DNA from: Microcoleus sp. FACHB-61
GTDB taxonomy: Bacteria; Cyanobacteriota; Cyanobacteriia; Cyanobacteriales; Microcoleaceae
Reading direction: 5' to 3'
Length of the DNA: 64,000 nt
Assembly (NCBI GenBank): GCA_014695295.1
Contig: JACJNY010000063.1
Span: 186,001-250,000 of the forward strand
Made by a program: the position numbers and the translations under genes. The notes below the pieces were generated by a model that did no database searches, had not been told where the DNA came from, and was given only the letters and a program-made list of their open reading frames with translations. This document shows positions 26,242 to 37,800 of this stretch, piece by piece. How positions within the stretch are numbered: position 1 is the stretch's first letter; each line of letters opens with the position of its first letter.

Positions 26242-28011
26242 TTAGTTCGATCGCACCGACGGTACAAACTGCTGCAAATAACTCTTTTGCCACAAAACAG
26301 AAAAACTGCTGCCTATTTGGCTTAAGCTATCAAATTGAGGAATTAATTTAGATTCTCGGCGCTGGTCTAAAGCAGCGAGCGCCGAAAAGAATACAGCTAA
26401 TACTAACAAAAATACCACCATCACACTAAATAAAAGAATCCAATAAACTAGAAATTCGCTTGCGTAGCTGACCCCGAATATCCAGTTAATCAGTAAATCC
26501 GATAAATACAAAAACAGCCCTACTGAGAACCCCACCGCGAACAATAGCCACGTCCACCTAAACATATCTGTTGCAGTCTTGCTATTTTTGGACGCAGAAA
26601 GTTCTAACTCTCTAATTTGGCTGTTAATATTTGATGTGACTTCATACAAAGTATACTGCAAACAATCTCTGATATAATTGAGTTCATTGTCGAGGTTTAT
26701 GCACTGCTCGGAGGTGCTTTTGTCAAAGCTCAGGTTTTGGAGTTGTTTGCGGTGCGCATCCAGTTTATTGTCTAGGGTGTAATCCCATTTTTCCAGCCGA
26801 TCTACAGTCAAATACAAAAGTTCCCTATTAGCATCTAACAAGCTCTGGCAATCTACGATTGATTTAACTAACTTGCTGAGATTGTTGATCTTCTCCTCTA
26901 GAGTATTTTGGTATTTCCTTTGTTTAGTTGACAAGAAACTTGCGAGTTCGACATCCCGATCGCCGCACAGCGACAAAGCCTCAGAATACAAGTCATCAAC
27001 TTCCATTTTACCGAAACACAGTGACGCTTTGCACTCCTCAATTTCGGGAAGAGTCAGACATTCTAAGGGCGGATATTTTACATTAAATTTATATACGAGC
27101 GCTGCCATAATCGGCGCAGATTTTCGGTCTAGCTGGTCTTTGTAAGGTTCTAAAATAATTGTAGCTAGATTTTTAACTCTCGCTTCCGGGTGGTGCAGGA
27201 ACTCAAAAATTTTGGCAAGTATTTTGGAGAATTCCAAGTCATTAAACTTATTTTCCACAACTTCCAAAAAGTTCGTTACCGCTGCATCGTTTTCGGCACT
27301 CAATTTGTATGGGCCCGTAAGTGCGATCGCAGCAAATACTCGATCGATCCAAAACAGATATTCCTCGCAATCCATTGGCAGGCTCGGCAGCAGCCAGCTC
27401 GGGCCGTACACCCAAAAATCGAGACAATTCTCATATTCCTTACTGCTGTCATTTCTGCTGCTGTCGTCCAAAGCAAATTTGTTGATTGCTAACAGTTTAA
27501 TTTGTTCTTCTACAACCCGCCGCTCAATTTCCTCTGCATTGATTGTGACATTTACAGCACCTTCCTTGCCTGGCCCTGCTTCATTCAACCAAATTGACTT
27601 AATACTAACAGCCGCAGACCACCGAATTAAAGGAGTCGCTCCCCCTCGCGCTTCCACTTCTAACGCCGCCAGCAGATTTTTGCTGAAATCGCTTGCTCTA
27701 GCCGCTCTCTCACTTGAGATCAGCCCCTCTCCCACCTTCCCAAATGCCTGAATTGCCAAAGCGCGAAACAGCAAATTCGGATGCGGTTTTCTGACGGATT
27801 GCGGTATATTTCCCCTTAATATTCCGCTTTTCGGTAGGCCCAAAACTTCAGCAAAAGGATCGCTCCCGCACTGTCGCAGGATTCCTTCAACAGTGTTTAT
27901 TCTTTGCCAAGGTTGAGTATATTTAGTGAGAGAGAAGATTAGCGCTGTGCCGCTGCACTCAATTGATTCAGGGATGCTGTTGCGATCGAGTTTCCACAGA
28001 TTGCTCGTCAT
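26242..28011 (-). CDS. Uncharacterised large membrane-anchored protein
   Basis: A 589-residue protein I do not recognise. The first 350 residues are helical and soluble-looking with repeat-like helices (HHPEARVKNLATIILEPYK suggests a HEAT-type solenoid); residues about 360-480 look like coiled coil (LEEKINNLSKLVKSIVD, LRELELSASK region); and two strong membrane helices follow near 490-515 and 525-555. A short C-terminal tail remains. The ATG at 28011 is preferred over a TTG six codons upstream; neither has a clear Shine-Dalgarno. No enzyme motif is visible. A scaffold or membrane-tethered adaptor is possible, but that is inference. Confidence 0.7.
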   Translation of the reverse strand: MTSNLWKLDRNSIPESIECSGTALIFSLTKYTQPWQRINTVEGILRQCGSDPFAEVLGLPKSGILRGNIPQSVRKPHPNLLFRALAIQAFGKVGEGLISSERAARASDFSKNLLAALEVEARGGATPLIRWSAAVSIKSIWLNEAGPGKEGAVNVTINAEEIERRVVEEQIKLLAINKFALDDSSRNDSSKEYENCLDFWVYGPSWLLPSLPMDCEEYLFWIDRVFAAIALTGPYKLSAENDAAVTNFLEVVENKFNDLEFSKILAKIFEFLHHPEARVKNLATIILEPYKDQLDRKSAPIMAALVYKFNVKYPPLECLTLPEIEECKASLCFGKMEVDDLYSEALSLCGDRDVELASFLSTKQRKYQNTLEEKINNLSKLVKSIVDCQSLLDANRELLYLTVDRLEKWDYTLDNKLDAHRKQLQNLSFDKSTSEQCINLDNELNYIRDCLQYTLYEVTSNINSQIRELELSASKNSKTATDMFRWTWLLFAVGFSVGLFLYLSDLLINWIFGVSYASEFLVYWILLFSVMVVFLLVLAVFFSALAALDQRRESKLIPQFDSLSQIGSSFSVLWQKSYLQQFVPSVRSN

Positions 28012-28304
28012 AATTTGTCGGCATGACAATTGCTAGATCTTGACGCCATTGTTTGATGCTGAATTCAATTTTACATCTACTGCTGCTTTTTGTCAATATT
28101 AGTCCTCGACGCATAGGGAGCTAGAAACCCGGTTTCCCAAGTAGATTTCTCATTACTAAGTTAATCAGTATTTAAATTGCATTTAAACCAATAATTAAAC
28201 TTTTGTGGCTGCTCGAAGCAACGCCCGAAATATGCTCCGAAATATCCAATTTAAATAGCCAACAGCTTAGGTAGGGTTGGGTCACGAAACCCAACGTACT
28301 ATAG

Positions 28305-29294
28305 TCATTTCTTTGTCGGAGCTTTTAAGATTTTGTCGCTCACCATTTGGTCAACGAGTAAGTCGCTGATAATTTGAGCTCCGTGGGAGGTAAAGTGCAA
28401 GCCGTCATTATTTTTTACATAGCCTCGCTTACCCGATTTATTAGCAACTACTGGAACAAATCTTCCTGCTTGTCCAAAAGTGTCCCAAGTAGAAATAAAT
28501 TCAATCTTGGCTGAAGATTTGCTGGCATTTTTATAAATATCGTTCATGATGGGAAAAGCTTTGAGATACGAAGATTTGTTAGGGATCGATTGACCGACCC
28601 AATACACTTTTCTCACGGATGACGAATCCAGTAAATTGGCATATCTTTCAACTCTTTCTTGATAAGCTTTTTGCCATTCTTTGGTCAGAACAGCCCGGCC
28701 TTTTCCTTGAGAATCAATGATATTTTGACGGTCATTGGCTCCGAACAAAACTATCACTACATCCGGCTGGTAATTATTAAGAATTTGGCTAGTTCTGGCA
28801 TACCAATCATAATAATCTATCCGATTTAATCCGGTCGAGACCTTGTAGTCAATTTTCGTATCGGCGATATTGTATTTTTTCTTAAGAGTGTACTGGAGTT
28901 GAATTCCTAAGTCGAACATTACGGAATCTCCAATAAATAAAAATCTGCGATAAGGTCTGGTCAGTTTAGGTTTAGCTGGGGTGGGTTTTTTAGCTGGGGT
29001 GGGTTTTTTAGCATTAGCAGGCTTTGGGGGTTCAACGGCCGCTTTTGTTTCGGTTTTGACAGGAGGAATTTCTGGTTCTTTGGGGAGGCTATCGAAGTTA
29101 ATATCTTTAATTTTGCTCCAAAAATCTTGTTCGGATTTTCGGAAACCGTCTATTTCGATCTGGCCCACGGCTTGTTTAATTTCTGCACTGGCGAAAGGAG
29201 TTGAAGCAAAGCTTTTTAGAAATAATGATAAGTTTGAAAATATTAAAGTGAGAATTACAGAAGTAACAATCAGCAAAAATTCCCGGTCTTTCAT
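28305..29294 (-). CDS. SGNH-family hydrolase (DUF459-like), partner of MBOAT
   Basis: Envelope-anchored SGNH hydrolase of 329 residues. One N-terminal membrane anchor (about 7-30), a Pro/Lys linker with KKPTPA repeats (about 80-112), then the catalytic domain with block I FIGDSV (Ser124), block III FGAND and block V DGLHFTSHG, which supplies the Asp-His dyad. It follows the MBOAT acyltransferase by 5 bp on the same strand. Such pairs O-acetylate or deacetylate extracellular polysaccharide: MBOAT moves acetyl groups across the membrane and the SGNH protein transfers or removes them. The target glycan is unknown, since no polysaccharide synthesis genes flank it. Confidence 0.87.
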   Translation of the reverse strand: MKDREFLLIVTSVILTLIFSNLSLFLKSFASTPFASAEIKQAVGQIEIDGFRKSEQDFWSKIKDINFDSLPKEPEIPPVKTETKAAVEPPKPANAKKPTPAKKPTPAKPKLTRPYRRFLFIGDSVMFDLGIQLQYTLKKKYNIADTKIDYKVSTGLNRIDYYDWYARTSQILNNYQPDVVIVLFGANDRQNIIDSQGKGRAVLTKEWQKAYQERVERYANLLDSSSVRKVYWVGQSIPNKSSYLKAFPIMNDIYKNASKSSAKIEFISTWDTFGQAGRFVPVVANKSGKRGYVKNNDGLHFTSHGAQIISDLLVDQMVSDKILKAPTKK

Positions 29295-29299
29295 ATTTC

Positions 29300-30715
29300 T
29301 TAGAAATTAAAGTAAATAAAAGGCGGCATGGTACTCGGCCCCAACATCAAGATAGCATACACGAGCAGCGAAACTAAGACAACCCGAAAGAAAATGTTTT
29401 TTAATGACAATACGGTTTGCAAGAGTTTCGCGATGCGATCGCCCCACAAGTTGATCGCGCCAATGACTGCAATTACTAAATACAATTGCCAAAAGTTAAA
29501 TTGAAAAGTTGCGACTGCAGGATGGACAATTCCTTGAAAAAAACTCACCGCAGTTTCCCAGTTGGGAGTGCCGAAAAATACCCAGCTACAAGTAACAAAA
29601 GTAAATGTTAGCAGCCAACTGCAAAATTTAGCAAATCTGGGAAAGGCATAGTCTAATTTAAAGTGGATAGCTTGGGGGATATCTTTACATAAATGGTTGA
29701 CAATTAATCCTAAACCGTGAATTGCTCCCCAGAAAATAAAGTTTAAACCTGCGCCGTGCCAAAATCCGCCGATCGCCATTGTTAAAAATAGATTTAGGTA
29801 CTTCCTCAACTTGCCGTATTTGTTGCCGCCCAAAGGAAAATAAACGTAATCCCTCAGCCACTCGGAAAGACTGATGTGCCACCTTTTCCAAAATTCTTGC
29901 AGGCTGAGCGATCGGTATGGCATATTAAAGTTGGCAATGGGTTTGAAACCCAGCAAACAGGAGATGCCGTTGGCTAAATCCGAGTAGCCGCTGAAATCTA
30001 CGTAAATTAAGCAGGAATAGGAAATTGCCGCGAGGATTAAATCGATGCTGCTGTACTGCTGGGGGGCTTTGAAGGGCAATTCAGTGAAGTTAAACAAAAA
30101 GCTCGATAAAGTATATTTTTTGAATAGTCCCGACAAAATTAAAACTATAACTTCTTCAATTTGATAGTCGTATTTTTTTTGTGAATTTAGCTGCGAGTAA
30201 AATTCGCCAGCTCGCGAGATTGGCCCGGAGGCAATTTGGGGAAAGTAGGTAATGTAGGCGGCATAGTCTACAAATTTCGGACAGGGGATTTTTTGCTGGT
30301 AGCAGTCGATTAAATGGGAAATCATTCTAAAAGTGTAGAACGACACACCGACGGGGGCGATTATTTGCACAACTTCAAAGTTAGCTGGAATTTGTAGCTG
30401 GTTCAGTACCTCAAATAAAGAAGTTACAAAAAAGTTGCAATATTTAAAAATGCCGAGAGCGGCAATGTTGAAAATTAAACCAGAGATTAAAGCAAGTTTT
30501 CTATATTTGCCGTGGCAGGCACCCCGGAGAATGATATAATTGTACGCTGTACATACAACGAGGATCAATAGAAAGTCGAAACTCCAAAAGGAATAAAATA
30601 ATAAACTGGAAATTAACAAGACAATTTTATACAAATCGACTTGGGGTTTCACAGAGACGATCGCGCTAAAAATTATTAAGAAAAATACTAGAAATTGGTA
30701 AGTGGGAAATAGCAT
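29300..30715 (-). CDS. MBOAT-family membrane O-acyltransferase (AlgI-like)
   Basis: Membrane-bound O-acyltransferase, 471 residues with about ten hydrophobic helices. The start at 30715 gives MLFPTYQFLVFF, the typical AlgI/PatA N terminus; a TTG 24 codons upstream is less likely. Signature segments: LQEFWKRWHISLSEWLRDYVYFPLGG and GFWHGAGLNFIFWG, which contains the catalytic His. It should transfer acetyl groups from the cytoplasm to an exported glycan. The SGNH hydrolase downstream forms the rest of the two-gene unit. Confidence 0.93.
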   Translation of the reverse strand: MLFPTYQFLVFFLIIFSAIVSVKPQVDLYKIVLLISSLLFYSFWSFDFLLILVVCTAYNYIILRGACHGKYRKLALISGLIFNIAALGIFKYCNFFVTSLFEVLNQLQIPANFEVVQIIAPVGVSFYTFRMISHLIDCYQQKIPCPKFVDYAAYITYFPQIASGPISRAGEFYSQLNSQKKYDYQIEEVIVLILSGLFKKYTLSSFLFNFTELPFKAPQQYSSIDLILAAISYSCLIYVDFSGYSDLANGISCLLGFKPIANFNMPYRSLSLQEFWKRWHISLSEWLRDYVYFPLGGNKYGKLRKYLNLFLTMAIGGFWHGAGLNFIFWGAIHGLGLIVNHLCKDIPQAIHFKLDYAFPRFAKFCSWLLTFTFVTCSWVFFGTPNWETAVSFFQGIVHPAVATFQFNFWQLYLVIAVIGAINLWGDRIAKLLQTVLSLKNIFFRVVLVSLLVYAILMLGPSTMPPFIYFNF

Positions 30716-30991
30716 AAATCTCACCAGACAAAAGAAAATGTTTCTGGGAATATTTTCATAAGTACGCGCGAGCGAAGCTATCCCCAATGGAATCGCCCGC
30801 TTCGGTCAGACCGCACCAAATTTCGGGGTGGATTGCGGACTGTAAGCTTTTGCAAGAGGTCAATTATGTCACAACTTCCGCCCTAGTTAACCGCACTCAG
30901 AAATTCATAATCCTGTTTAAAGATTATGATGGTTATGAGACGATGTATTAACGGATAACAACAGGAATCCCCTTGATTGCGAGGAACCAAC

Positions 30992-33943
30992 GTGCAGCCA
31001 ACAGACCCTAGCAAATTTACAGATCAAGCCTGGGAAGCCATTGTCAAATCCCAGGATGTAGCCCGCCGCTTTGCCAATCAGCAGCTAGAGGTTGAACATT
31101 TAGCCATCGCCCTTCTCGAACAGCAAGGCCAGGCAAACAGCATTCTCAGCAAAGCTGGAGTCGATGCCCCCCGCTTGGCGCAGCAGTTAGATGCTTTTGC
31201 CAAACGACAGCCCAGAGTTGCCAACGCTGACCAACTATACCTCGGCCGCGGCTTAGAAGTGATGTTAGATGTTGCTGAGGCCACTAGAGCGACTTGGCAA
31301 GATAATTTTATCGCCGTTGAACATTTATTAATTGGCTTAGTAGAAGACGAACGAGTCGGTCGCAGGTTGCTGACAAAAGGCGACGGCCCGCCGGGCCGCC
31401 CCGGTTACGATCGCAAACCCCCAGCCGGTACGCTCGATCGACCAAAACTCGAAGAAGCGATCAAATCTGTCCGCGCCACTACTAAAGCCCAAGAAAAAAA
31501 TTCCGAAACCGGGAAAGGCAGCCGCAGCAACGCTAAAGCCCCAGATCAAGATGGGGAAGCTAACTCCGACGCCCTCAACAAGTACGGCCGCGATTTGACA
31601 GAAGCCGCCAAAGCCGGCAAACTCGACCCAGTAATCGGCCGCGACGAGGAAATCCGCCGCGTGGTACAAGTTCTTTCCCGTCGCCAAAAAAACAATCCGG
31701 TGTTAATTGGCGATCCCGGAGTCGGAAAAACTGCGATCGCCGAAGGTTTAGCCCAACGAATTGTCAACGGCGACGTGCCGGAATCTTTGAAAAATCGCCA
31801 GCTATTTAGCCTCGACATGGGCAGTTTAATTGCTGGGGCAAAATTCCGGGGCGAATTTGAAGAACGATTGCGGTCTGTTCTGCGGGAAGTCATCGATTCC
31901 GACGGGCAAATTGTCCTATTTATTGACGAATTGCACACCGTTGTCGGCACTGGCGGCGGCGGCAGTTCCGGTTCGGGAATGGATGCGGGAAATTTGTTAA
32001 AACCAATGCTGGCGAGAGGCGAATTGCGCTGCATCGGCGCTACAACTCTCGACGAATTCCGCAAGCATATCGAAAAAGATCCTGCCTTGGAACGTCGGTT
32101 TCAACAAGTATTTGTCGGCGAGCCCAGCGTTGAAGATACTGTTTCGATTTTGCGCGGATTGAAAGACCGTTACGAACGCCACCACGGGGTAAAAATTACT
32201 GATTCGGCCCTGGTAGCTGCTGCAACTCTGTCTTTTCGCTATATTTCCGATCGATTTTTGCCGGACAAGGCGATCGACCTCGTAGATGAAGCGGCCGCCC
32301 ACTTGAAAATGGAGATTACCTCTAAACCCGTGGAATTGGAAGGAATCGACCGCCGGGTGATGCAGTTGGAAATGGAAAAATTGTCGATCGAAGGTGAAGG
32401 AAAAGGCGCTCAAGCCCCTGGGCTCGGCTTCCGCGTCGAACGCATCACATCTGAGATTGACATCTTAAAAGCTAAGCAAGAAAAATTGTCCTCTCAGTGG
32501 TTGGGCGAAAAGCAGTTGTTGGATGCAATCAATAAATTGAAAGCAGAAGAAGACCAACTGCGAGTGCAAATCGAACAAGCAGAAAGGGCTTACGATTTGA
32601 ATAAAGCCGCACAGTTAAAGTACGGTAAGTTGGAAACTGCGGTGCGCGATCGCGAAGCGAAAGAAGCGGAACTTTTGAAACAGCAAGCTCAAGGTTCTTC
32701 CCTGCTGCGCGAAAAAGTTACTGAGGGCGATATTGCGGAAATTGTCGCTAAATGGACGGGCATTCCGGTTAATCGGTTGTTAGAATCCGAACGCCAAAAA
32801 TTGCTGCAATTGGAAAAACACTTGCACCAAAAAGTCATCGGTCAAGAGGAAGCTGTAACAGCCGTGGCAGCGGCAATTCGGCGCGCTCGGGCGGGAATGA
32901 AAGACCCCGGCAGACCGATCGGCTCTTTCTTGTTTATGGGCCCCACAGGCGTCGGAAAAACTGAGTTAGCGCGGGCGCTGGCGGAGTTTTTGTTTGACAG
33001 CGATGATGCGATCATCCGCATCGATATGTCGGAATACATGGAGAAGCAAAACGTCTCTCGGTTAGTAGGAGCTCCCCCGGGATACGTCGGTTACGACGAA
33101 GGCGGACAACTTTCCGAAGCAGTGCGGAGACGCCCTTATTCGGTGGTGCTATTTGACGAAGTGGAAAAGGCACACCCGGATATATTTAACATTTTGTTGC
33201 AAGTGTTGGATGACGGCAGAATTACCGATTCTCAAGGTCGAGTGGTTGACTTTAAAAATACCGTAATTGTGATGACCAGCAATATCGGCAGCGACCACAT
33301 TTTAGACGTGTTTACTAAGAAGGAAAAAACCGCTAAAAAACCTGCTAGTCGCAAGCAGGAAACGAAAGATTTGTCAAGCCAAAAGACAGATTATAAAGTG
33401 GCTGCCGACGGTACTGTTGAGGTATCGGCCGAGCGAGTTGATGCTGATACTGTAACCAAGAGTGAAAACAAGAGTGAAAACAAGAGTGAAAATGAAAATT
33501 TATTGACTCAAGAACGGGAGACAGATCAAGAGTACGAACAGATGTTAAAACGGGTGATGACAGCGCTGCGATCGCACTTCCGGCCCGAATTTCTCAATCG
33601 GGTGGACGAGATAATTTTGTTCCACACTTTGAGCAAGATCGAATTGCGGCAAATAGTCAGCATTCAAGTGAAGCGGATCGAGCGTTTGTTGGCAGAGCAA
33701 AAAATCACTTTGGAACTGTCGGATGCGGCGAAAAACCATATCACAGATGTCGGTTACGACCCGGTTTACGGCGCTCGTCCTTTGAAACGCGCCATCCAGC
33801 GGGAGCTGGAAAACCCGCTGGCAAACAAGATTCTGGAAAATGCGTTTGTCGAGGGCGATACAATTGCGATCGACTGTGAAAATAACTCTTTGCAATTTCG
33901 CAAAAAAGAATTTCGCCCAGCGCTAGCAGGTAAGAGTTTGTAG
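30992..33943 (+). CDS. clpB: ClpB disaggregase with two unusual insertions
   Basis: Hsp100 protein disaggregase, 983 residues; it rescues aggregated proteins with DnaK. GTG at 30992 is chosen since GAGGA ends 6 nt before it and the family N terminus ([16 protein letters not shown]) follows. Order: N domain with two ClpN repeats, NBD1 with Walker A GDPGVGKT and Walker B LFIDELHT, coiled-coil M domain (about 435-555), NBD2 with GPTGVGKT and [12 protein letters not shown], sensor and arginine-finger region [11 protein letters not shown], and the C-terminal D2 domain. It is about 110 residues longer than typical ClpB (about 870). A charged linker of about 40 extra residues precedes NBD1, and about 70 extra residues (about 773-850, with [11 protein letters not shown]) lie inside NBD2. 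Confidence 0.95.
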   Translation: MQPTDPSKFTDQAWEAIVKSQDVARRFANQQLEVEHLAIALLEQQGQANSILSKAGVDAPRLAQQLDAFAKRQPRVANADQLYLGRGLEVMLDVAEATRATWQDNFIAVEHLLIGLVEDERVGRRLLTKGDGPPGRPGYDRKPPAGTLDRPKLEEAIKSVRATTKAQEKNSETGKGSRSNAKAPDQDGEANSDALNKYGRDLTEAAKAGKLDPVIGRDEEIRRVVQVLSRRQKNNPVLIGDPGVGKTAIAEGLAQRIVNGDVPESLKNRQLFSLDMGSLIAGAKFRGEFEERLRSVLREVIDSDGQIVLFIDELHTVVGTGGGGSSGSGMDAGNLLKPMLARGELRCIGATTLDEFRKHIEKDPALERRFQQVFVGEPSVEDTVSILRGLKDRYERHHGVKITDSALVAAATLSFRYISDRFLPDKAIDLVDEAAAHLKMEITSKPVELEGIDRRVMQLEMEKLSIEGEGKGAQAPGLGFRVERITSEIDILKAKQEKLSSQWLGEKQLLDAINKLKAEEDQLRVQIEQAERAYDLNKAAQLKYGKLETAVRDREAKEAELLKQQAQGSSLLREKVTEGDIAEIVAKWTGIPVNRLLESERQKLLQLEKHLHQKVIGQEEAVTAVAAAIRRARAGMKDPGRPIGSFLFMGPTGVGKTELARALAEFLFDSDDAIIRIDMSEYMEKQNVSRLVGAPPGYVGYDEGGQLSEAVRRRPYSVVLFDEVEKAHPDIFNILLQVLDDGRITDSQGRVVDFKNTVIVMTSNIGSDHILDVFTKKEKTAKKPASRKQETKDLSSQKTDYKVAADGTVEVSAERVDADTVTKSENKSENKSENENLLTQERETDQEYEQMLKRVMTALRSHFRPEFLNRVDEIILFHTLSKIELRQIVSIQVKRIERLLAEQKITLELSDAAKNHITDVGYDPVYGARPLKRAIQRELENPLANKILENAFVEGDTIAIDCENNSLQFRKKEFRPALAGKSL

Positions 33944-33967
33944 TTGTGTTAAGAACAGGCTTTCTAG

Positions 33968-34168
33968 CCTGTTCCACAAACAATCAATTTTCCAGTGCCA
34001 AAGGTCAGAAAGCCTGTTATTGAAAATAGTGCATCCTGTTCCCCAAACAATTAATTCTCTAGTGGCCAAAGCCAGAAAGCTTGTGATTAAAAATGCTGCA
34101 TCCTGTTCCACAAACAATCAATTTTGTAGTGAAACAGGGCAGAAAGCCTGTTATTGAAAATAGTGAAG
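33968..34168. repeat. Three tandem copies of a 67-bp repeat
   Basis: Units begin at 33968, 34035 and 34102, each starting CCTGTTCC and running through AGAAAGCCTGTTATTGAAAA. They fill almost the whole gap between clpB and the next gene. CCTGTTCCACAAA also occurs in the hairpins at 49981-50102, so the unit belongs to a dispersed family. Confidence 0.85.
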
Positions 34169-34182
34169 CGTCTTACTTAATA

Positions 34183-34413
34183 TTACTCATTGGACATGGT
34201 GCGGCTCGCATAGGCATCCATGCTGTAGGCAGGAACGCGAACGCTGTAATCAATTTCTGTTCCCGTCACTGATTTTGCCAGTTGTTCAAAAGACTCATCG
34301 TTCCAATTCCGCTCGTGGATGGGCTTTGACTGTTCGCCCAGGAAATATGCTTGAGTACCAATCACTGAGGCCGCTACCCAACCGATGATTAAAAGAGCGA
34401 TTACAATTGTCAT
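34183..34413 (-). CDS. Small single-helix membrane protein, conserved-looking
   Basis: A 76-residue protein: a strong N-terminal membrane helix (MTIVIALLIIGWVAASVIGT, residues 1-20), then a soluble tail with QAYFLGEQSKPIHERNW and a Tyr/Ser-rich end. The start at 34413 is chosen because AAGGA precedes it and the upstream open frame looks noncoding (Arg/Tyr-rich, no helix). The pattern resembles small cyanobacterial thylakoid or photosystem-associated proteins, but I cannot name it. It stands alone, facing away from treS. Confidence 0.72.
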   Translation of the reverse strand: MTIVIALLIIGWVAASVIGTQAYFLGEQSKPIHERNWNDESFEQLAKSVTGTEIDYSVRVPAYSMDAYASRTMSNE

Positions 34414-34839
34414 TTTTGCTTTTTCCTTAACTTTTGTTGCTTTATGTAAACTAATGTAACGATACCTAGCCCTTAACGTCAAGGTAGTGTACTGTCGTGG
34501 CAACCGTCCGGGAGGTAGTAAATACCGCCCCTGGTACTTCGTCTCTAGGGTGCGCACCGCGCGTCGGTATGTAGGGTGCGCCCCAATAGGTAGGCTGTGC
34601 AGCGCGCATCGGTATCCGGATTGTGAACTGTATCCGAAATAGCAAAACAGATTGTTGAGGTTTTATAGTTAAGAAGTTATAAGTTTTGCGTTAATAAATT
34701 ACGATTAAAACTCTGACGCTCGCATGAGCAATCGCGGTCAAATTATGAGTTATGATTTATCAGTTTGGATTTGAACTAACAAATCCCAATTACCAAATTC
34801 CAAGTACCAATTACCAATTACCAATCAACCATAAAAATT
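34414..34839. other. Repeat-rich intergenic region before treS
   Basis: A 426-bp gap. It holds two imperfect copies of a dispersed GTGCGC...GCGC.TCGGTAT unit (about 34550-34570 and 34596-34616) and, just before treS, an array of ACCAATT/ACCAAATT heptamers (34788-34830). I see no gene or convincing promoter in it. Confidence 0.6.
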
Positions 34840-37800
34840 ATGCCCAACTCAATGTTAAATAACGACCCCTTGTGGTTCAAAGACGCGATTATTTACGAAG
34901 TACCAGTTCGCGCTTTTGCAGACAGCAATGCAGACGGCATCGGCGACTTTCGAGGACTGACCGAAAAACTGGATTACCTGCAAAACTTAGGAGTAACAGC
35001 AATTTGGGTACTACCATTTTTTCCCTCGCCGCTCCGAGACGACGGCTACGATACATCTCACTATACTACCGTCAACCCGATTTACGGCACATTAGAGGAT
35101 TTTAAAGACCTTTTAGAAGCAGCGCACCAGCGGGGAATTCGGGTCATTATTGAGTTAATTGTTAACCACACTTCCGACCAGCACGCTTGGTTTCAGCGAT
35201 CGCGCCGCGCCCCAAAAGGCAGTAACGAAAGAGATTTTTATGTGTGGAGCGACACGCCGGAAAAATATCAAGAGGCTCGGATTATTTTCCAAGATTTTGA
35301 AACTTCTAATTGGGCTTGGGATTCGGTAGCCAAAGCTTATTACTGGCACCGTTTTTATTCCCACCAACCCGATTTGAATTACGACAATCCCGCCGTCCGC
35401 CAAGCCATCTTAGATGTGGTAGATTTCTGGTTGGCACTGGGAGTAGACGGACTCCGCATGGATGCCGTGCCTTACCTGTACGAGCGCGAAGGTACTAACT
35501 GCGAAAACCTGCCAGAAACTCACGTATTCCTGAAGCAATTGCGGCAGCACGTAGATGAGAAATTTCCCAACCGGATGCTGCTTGCTGAGGCGAATCAGTG
35601 GCCGGAGGATGCGGTTGAATATTACGCTGCTGGGGATGAATGTCACATGAACTTTCATTTTCCGCTGATGCCGCGTTTATTTATGGCTTTGCACATGGAA
35701 GATAGCTTTCCAATTAGTGATATTCTCCAGCAAACTCCCCATATTCCTAATAACTGTCAGTGGGCTTTATTTTTGCGGAACCACGATGAATTGACGCTGG
35801 AAATGGTGAGTGATGAAGACCGAGATTATATGTATCGGGTTTACGCTCAAGACACTCAGGCGAGAATTAATTTGGGCATCCGCCGCCGCTTGGCTCCTTT
35901 GATGGGAAATAACCGTCGCCGCATCGAGTTGATGAATGCTTTGCTGCTGTCTCTTCCGGGTACGCCGGTGCTTTACTACGGCGATGAAATTGGTATGGGA
36001 GACAATATCTATTTGGGCGATCGCAACGGGGTGAGAACTCCGATGCAGTGGAGCGGCGATCGCAATGCCGGTTTCAGCCGTGCTAACCCGCAGCGGCTTT
36101 ACGCGCCGCCAATTGTTGACCCTGAATATCACTACGAATCTATTAACGTGGACGCGCAGCGGGCGAATCCGAGTTCTCTTTGGTGGTGGATGAAACGCCT
36201 AATTGCAATTCGGCAGCGCTTCCAAGCATTCGGCCGCGGAACTTGCGAGTTTCTGTACCCGGAAAACCGCAAAGTTTTAGCTTTTGTGCGCACTTATCAA
36301 GACGAACACATCCTCGTAGTGGCTAATTTGTCGCGCTTCGTGCAGACGGCAGAATTAGACCTTTCGCCCTTTAAAGGTGCTGTTCCAGAGGAGATTTTCG
36401 GCCGCACTGAGTTTCCGGCGGTTGGGGAATCCCCTTACTTCTTGAGCTTGAGCCCTCACACGTTTTACTGGTTTACTCTTCGTGCTAAACACGAAGATTT
36501 TTCGCGGAACGGTTTTCACACAGAATTGCCGAGTTTGGCGGTCATAGGTACTTGGAAAACTGCTTTTGCTACAAGTCAGTTAAGCGATATGCTGCTCAAT
36601 CTTTTGCCGGAATACTTGCGGCGCAATCGCTGGTATAGCGGTACAGACAGGACAATTCAATCATTAGAAATAAGTGAGGTTGTACCTGTTGACTGTAAAG
36701 ATAGTGCCGGGGAAGAATCTAAAGTTTACATTCTGTTTTTGCAGTTGAATTATACTGAAGGTATGCCGGAAACTTACGTTTTGCCTTTAGGTTGGGAAGA
36801 GATGAAAGGCGATGTAGACGAGCGGGCGATCGCGCGCCTGCACTTCCCAGAAACCAACAGCGAAGTCGGGGTACTATTTGATGCTGCTGGGGAGAAAGGT
36901 TTTCTGAGCGCGCTGCTGGGGGCGATCGGCAGTTCTCGCACTTACAGAGGTGTTGCAGGTCAACTGGTAGGAATGGCCGACAGTGCATTCAGCTCAGAAC
37001 AAGATTTATCGCACCTCGACCCTCACCTGTTCAAAAAAGAACAAAGCAATACATCCGCAGGTTACGGCGACCGCTTCGTCCTCAAAATATTGCGAAAAGT
37101 AGAGGAAGGAATCAACCCCGAATTAGAAATCGGGCGCTTTTTAACCGAGCGCAACTCGATCCAACACTACGCTCCAATTGCCGGAGCCTTGGAATATCAC
37201 ACGCCAGGAAAACAAGTCGTTACAGTCGGAATACTACAAAATTTAATCCCCGACAGCGTAGACGCTTGGTCTTATACATTAGACACACTGCGCGACTATT
37301 TCGAGCAAGTAATGACAGTAGAAGCAAAGCATTCCGGCGAAAATTTATCTACTTCCCCCGAAAATTATTTACCGAACGCTTTGACCGGACAAACGCAGCG
37401 GCAGCAAAACTCGCTAGTAGCCGATTTATCCCTAGAAATTCCGCCATTAGCTCGCGAACTCATCGGCTCTTACTTAGCATCAGCCGAACTTTTAGGTAAG
37501 CGGACAGCCGAACTTCACCTCGCTTTAGCTTCTGACATAGAAAACCCCGCTTTTGCCCCAGAAAGCTTTACCTCGTTTTACCAGCGTTCCATCTATCAAT
37601 ACATGAGAAATGTGGCAGGAAGAACTTTGCTGGAGCTTAAAAAACGGCTGTCAAAACTGCCGCCAGAAATACAAAAATCGGCGCAAAAGCTGCTTAACCG
37701 CGAAGATTTGCTCATGGAACGTTTCAAGTCTATTTTGAACTTGAGAATCACGGCCGATAGAATTCGCTGTCACGGGGACTTCCATTTCGGGCAAGTTCTT

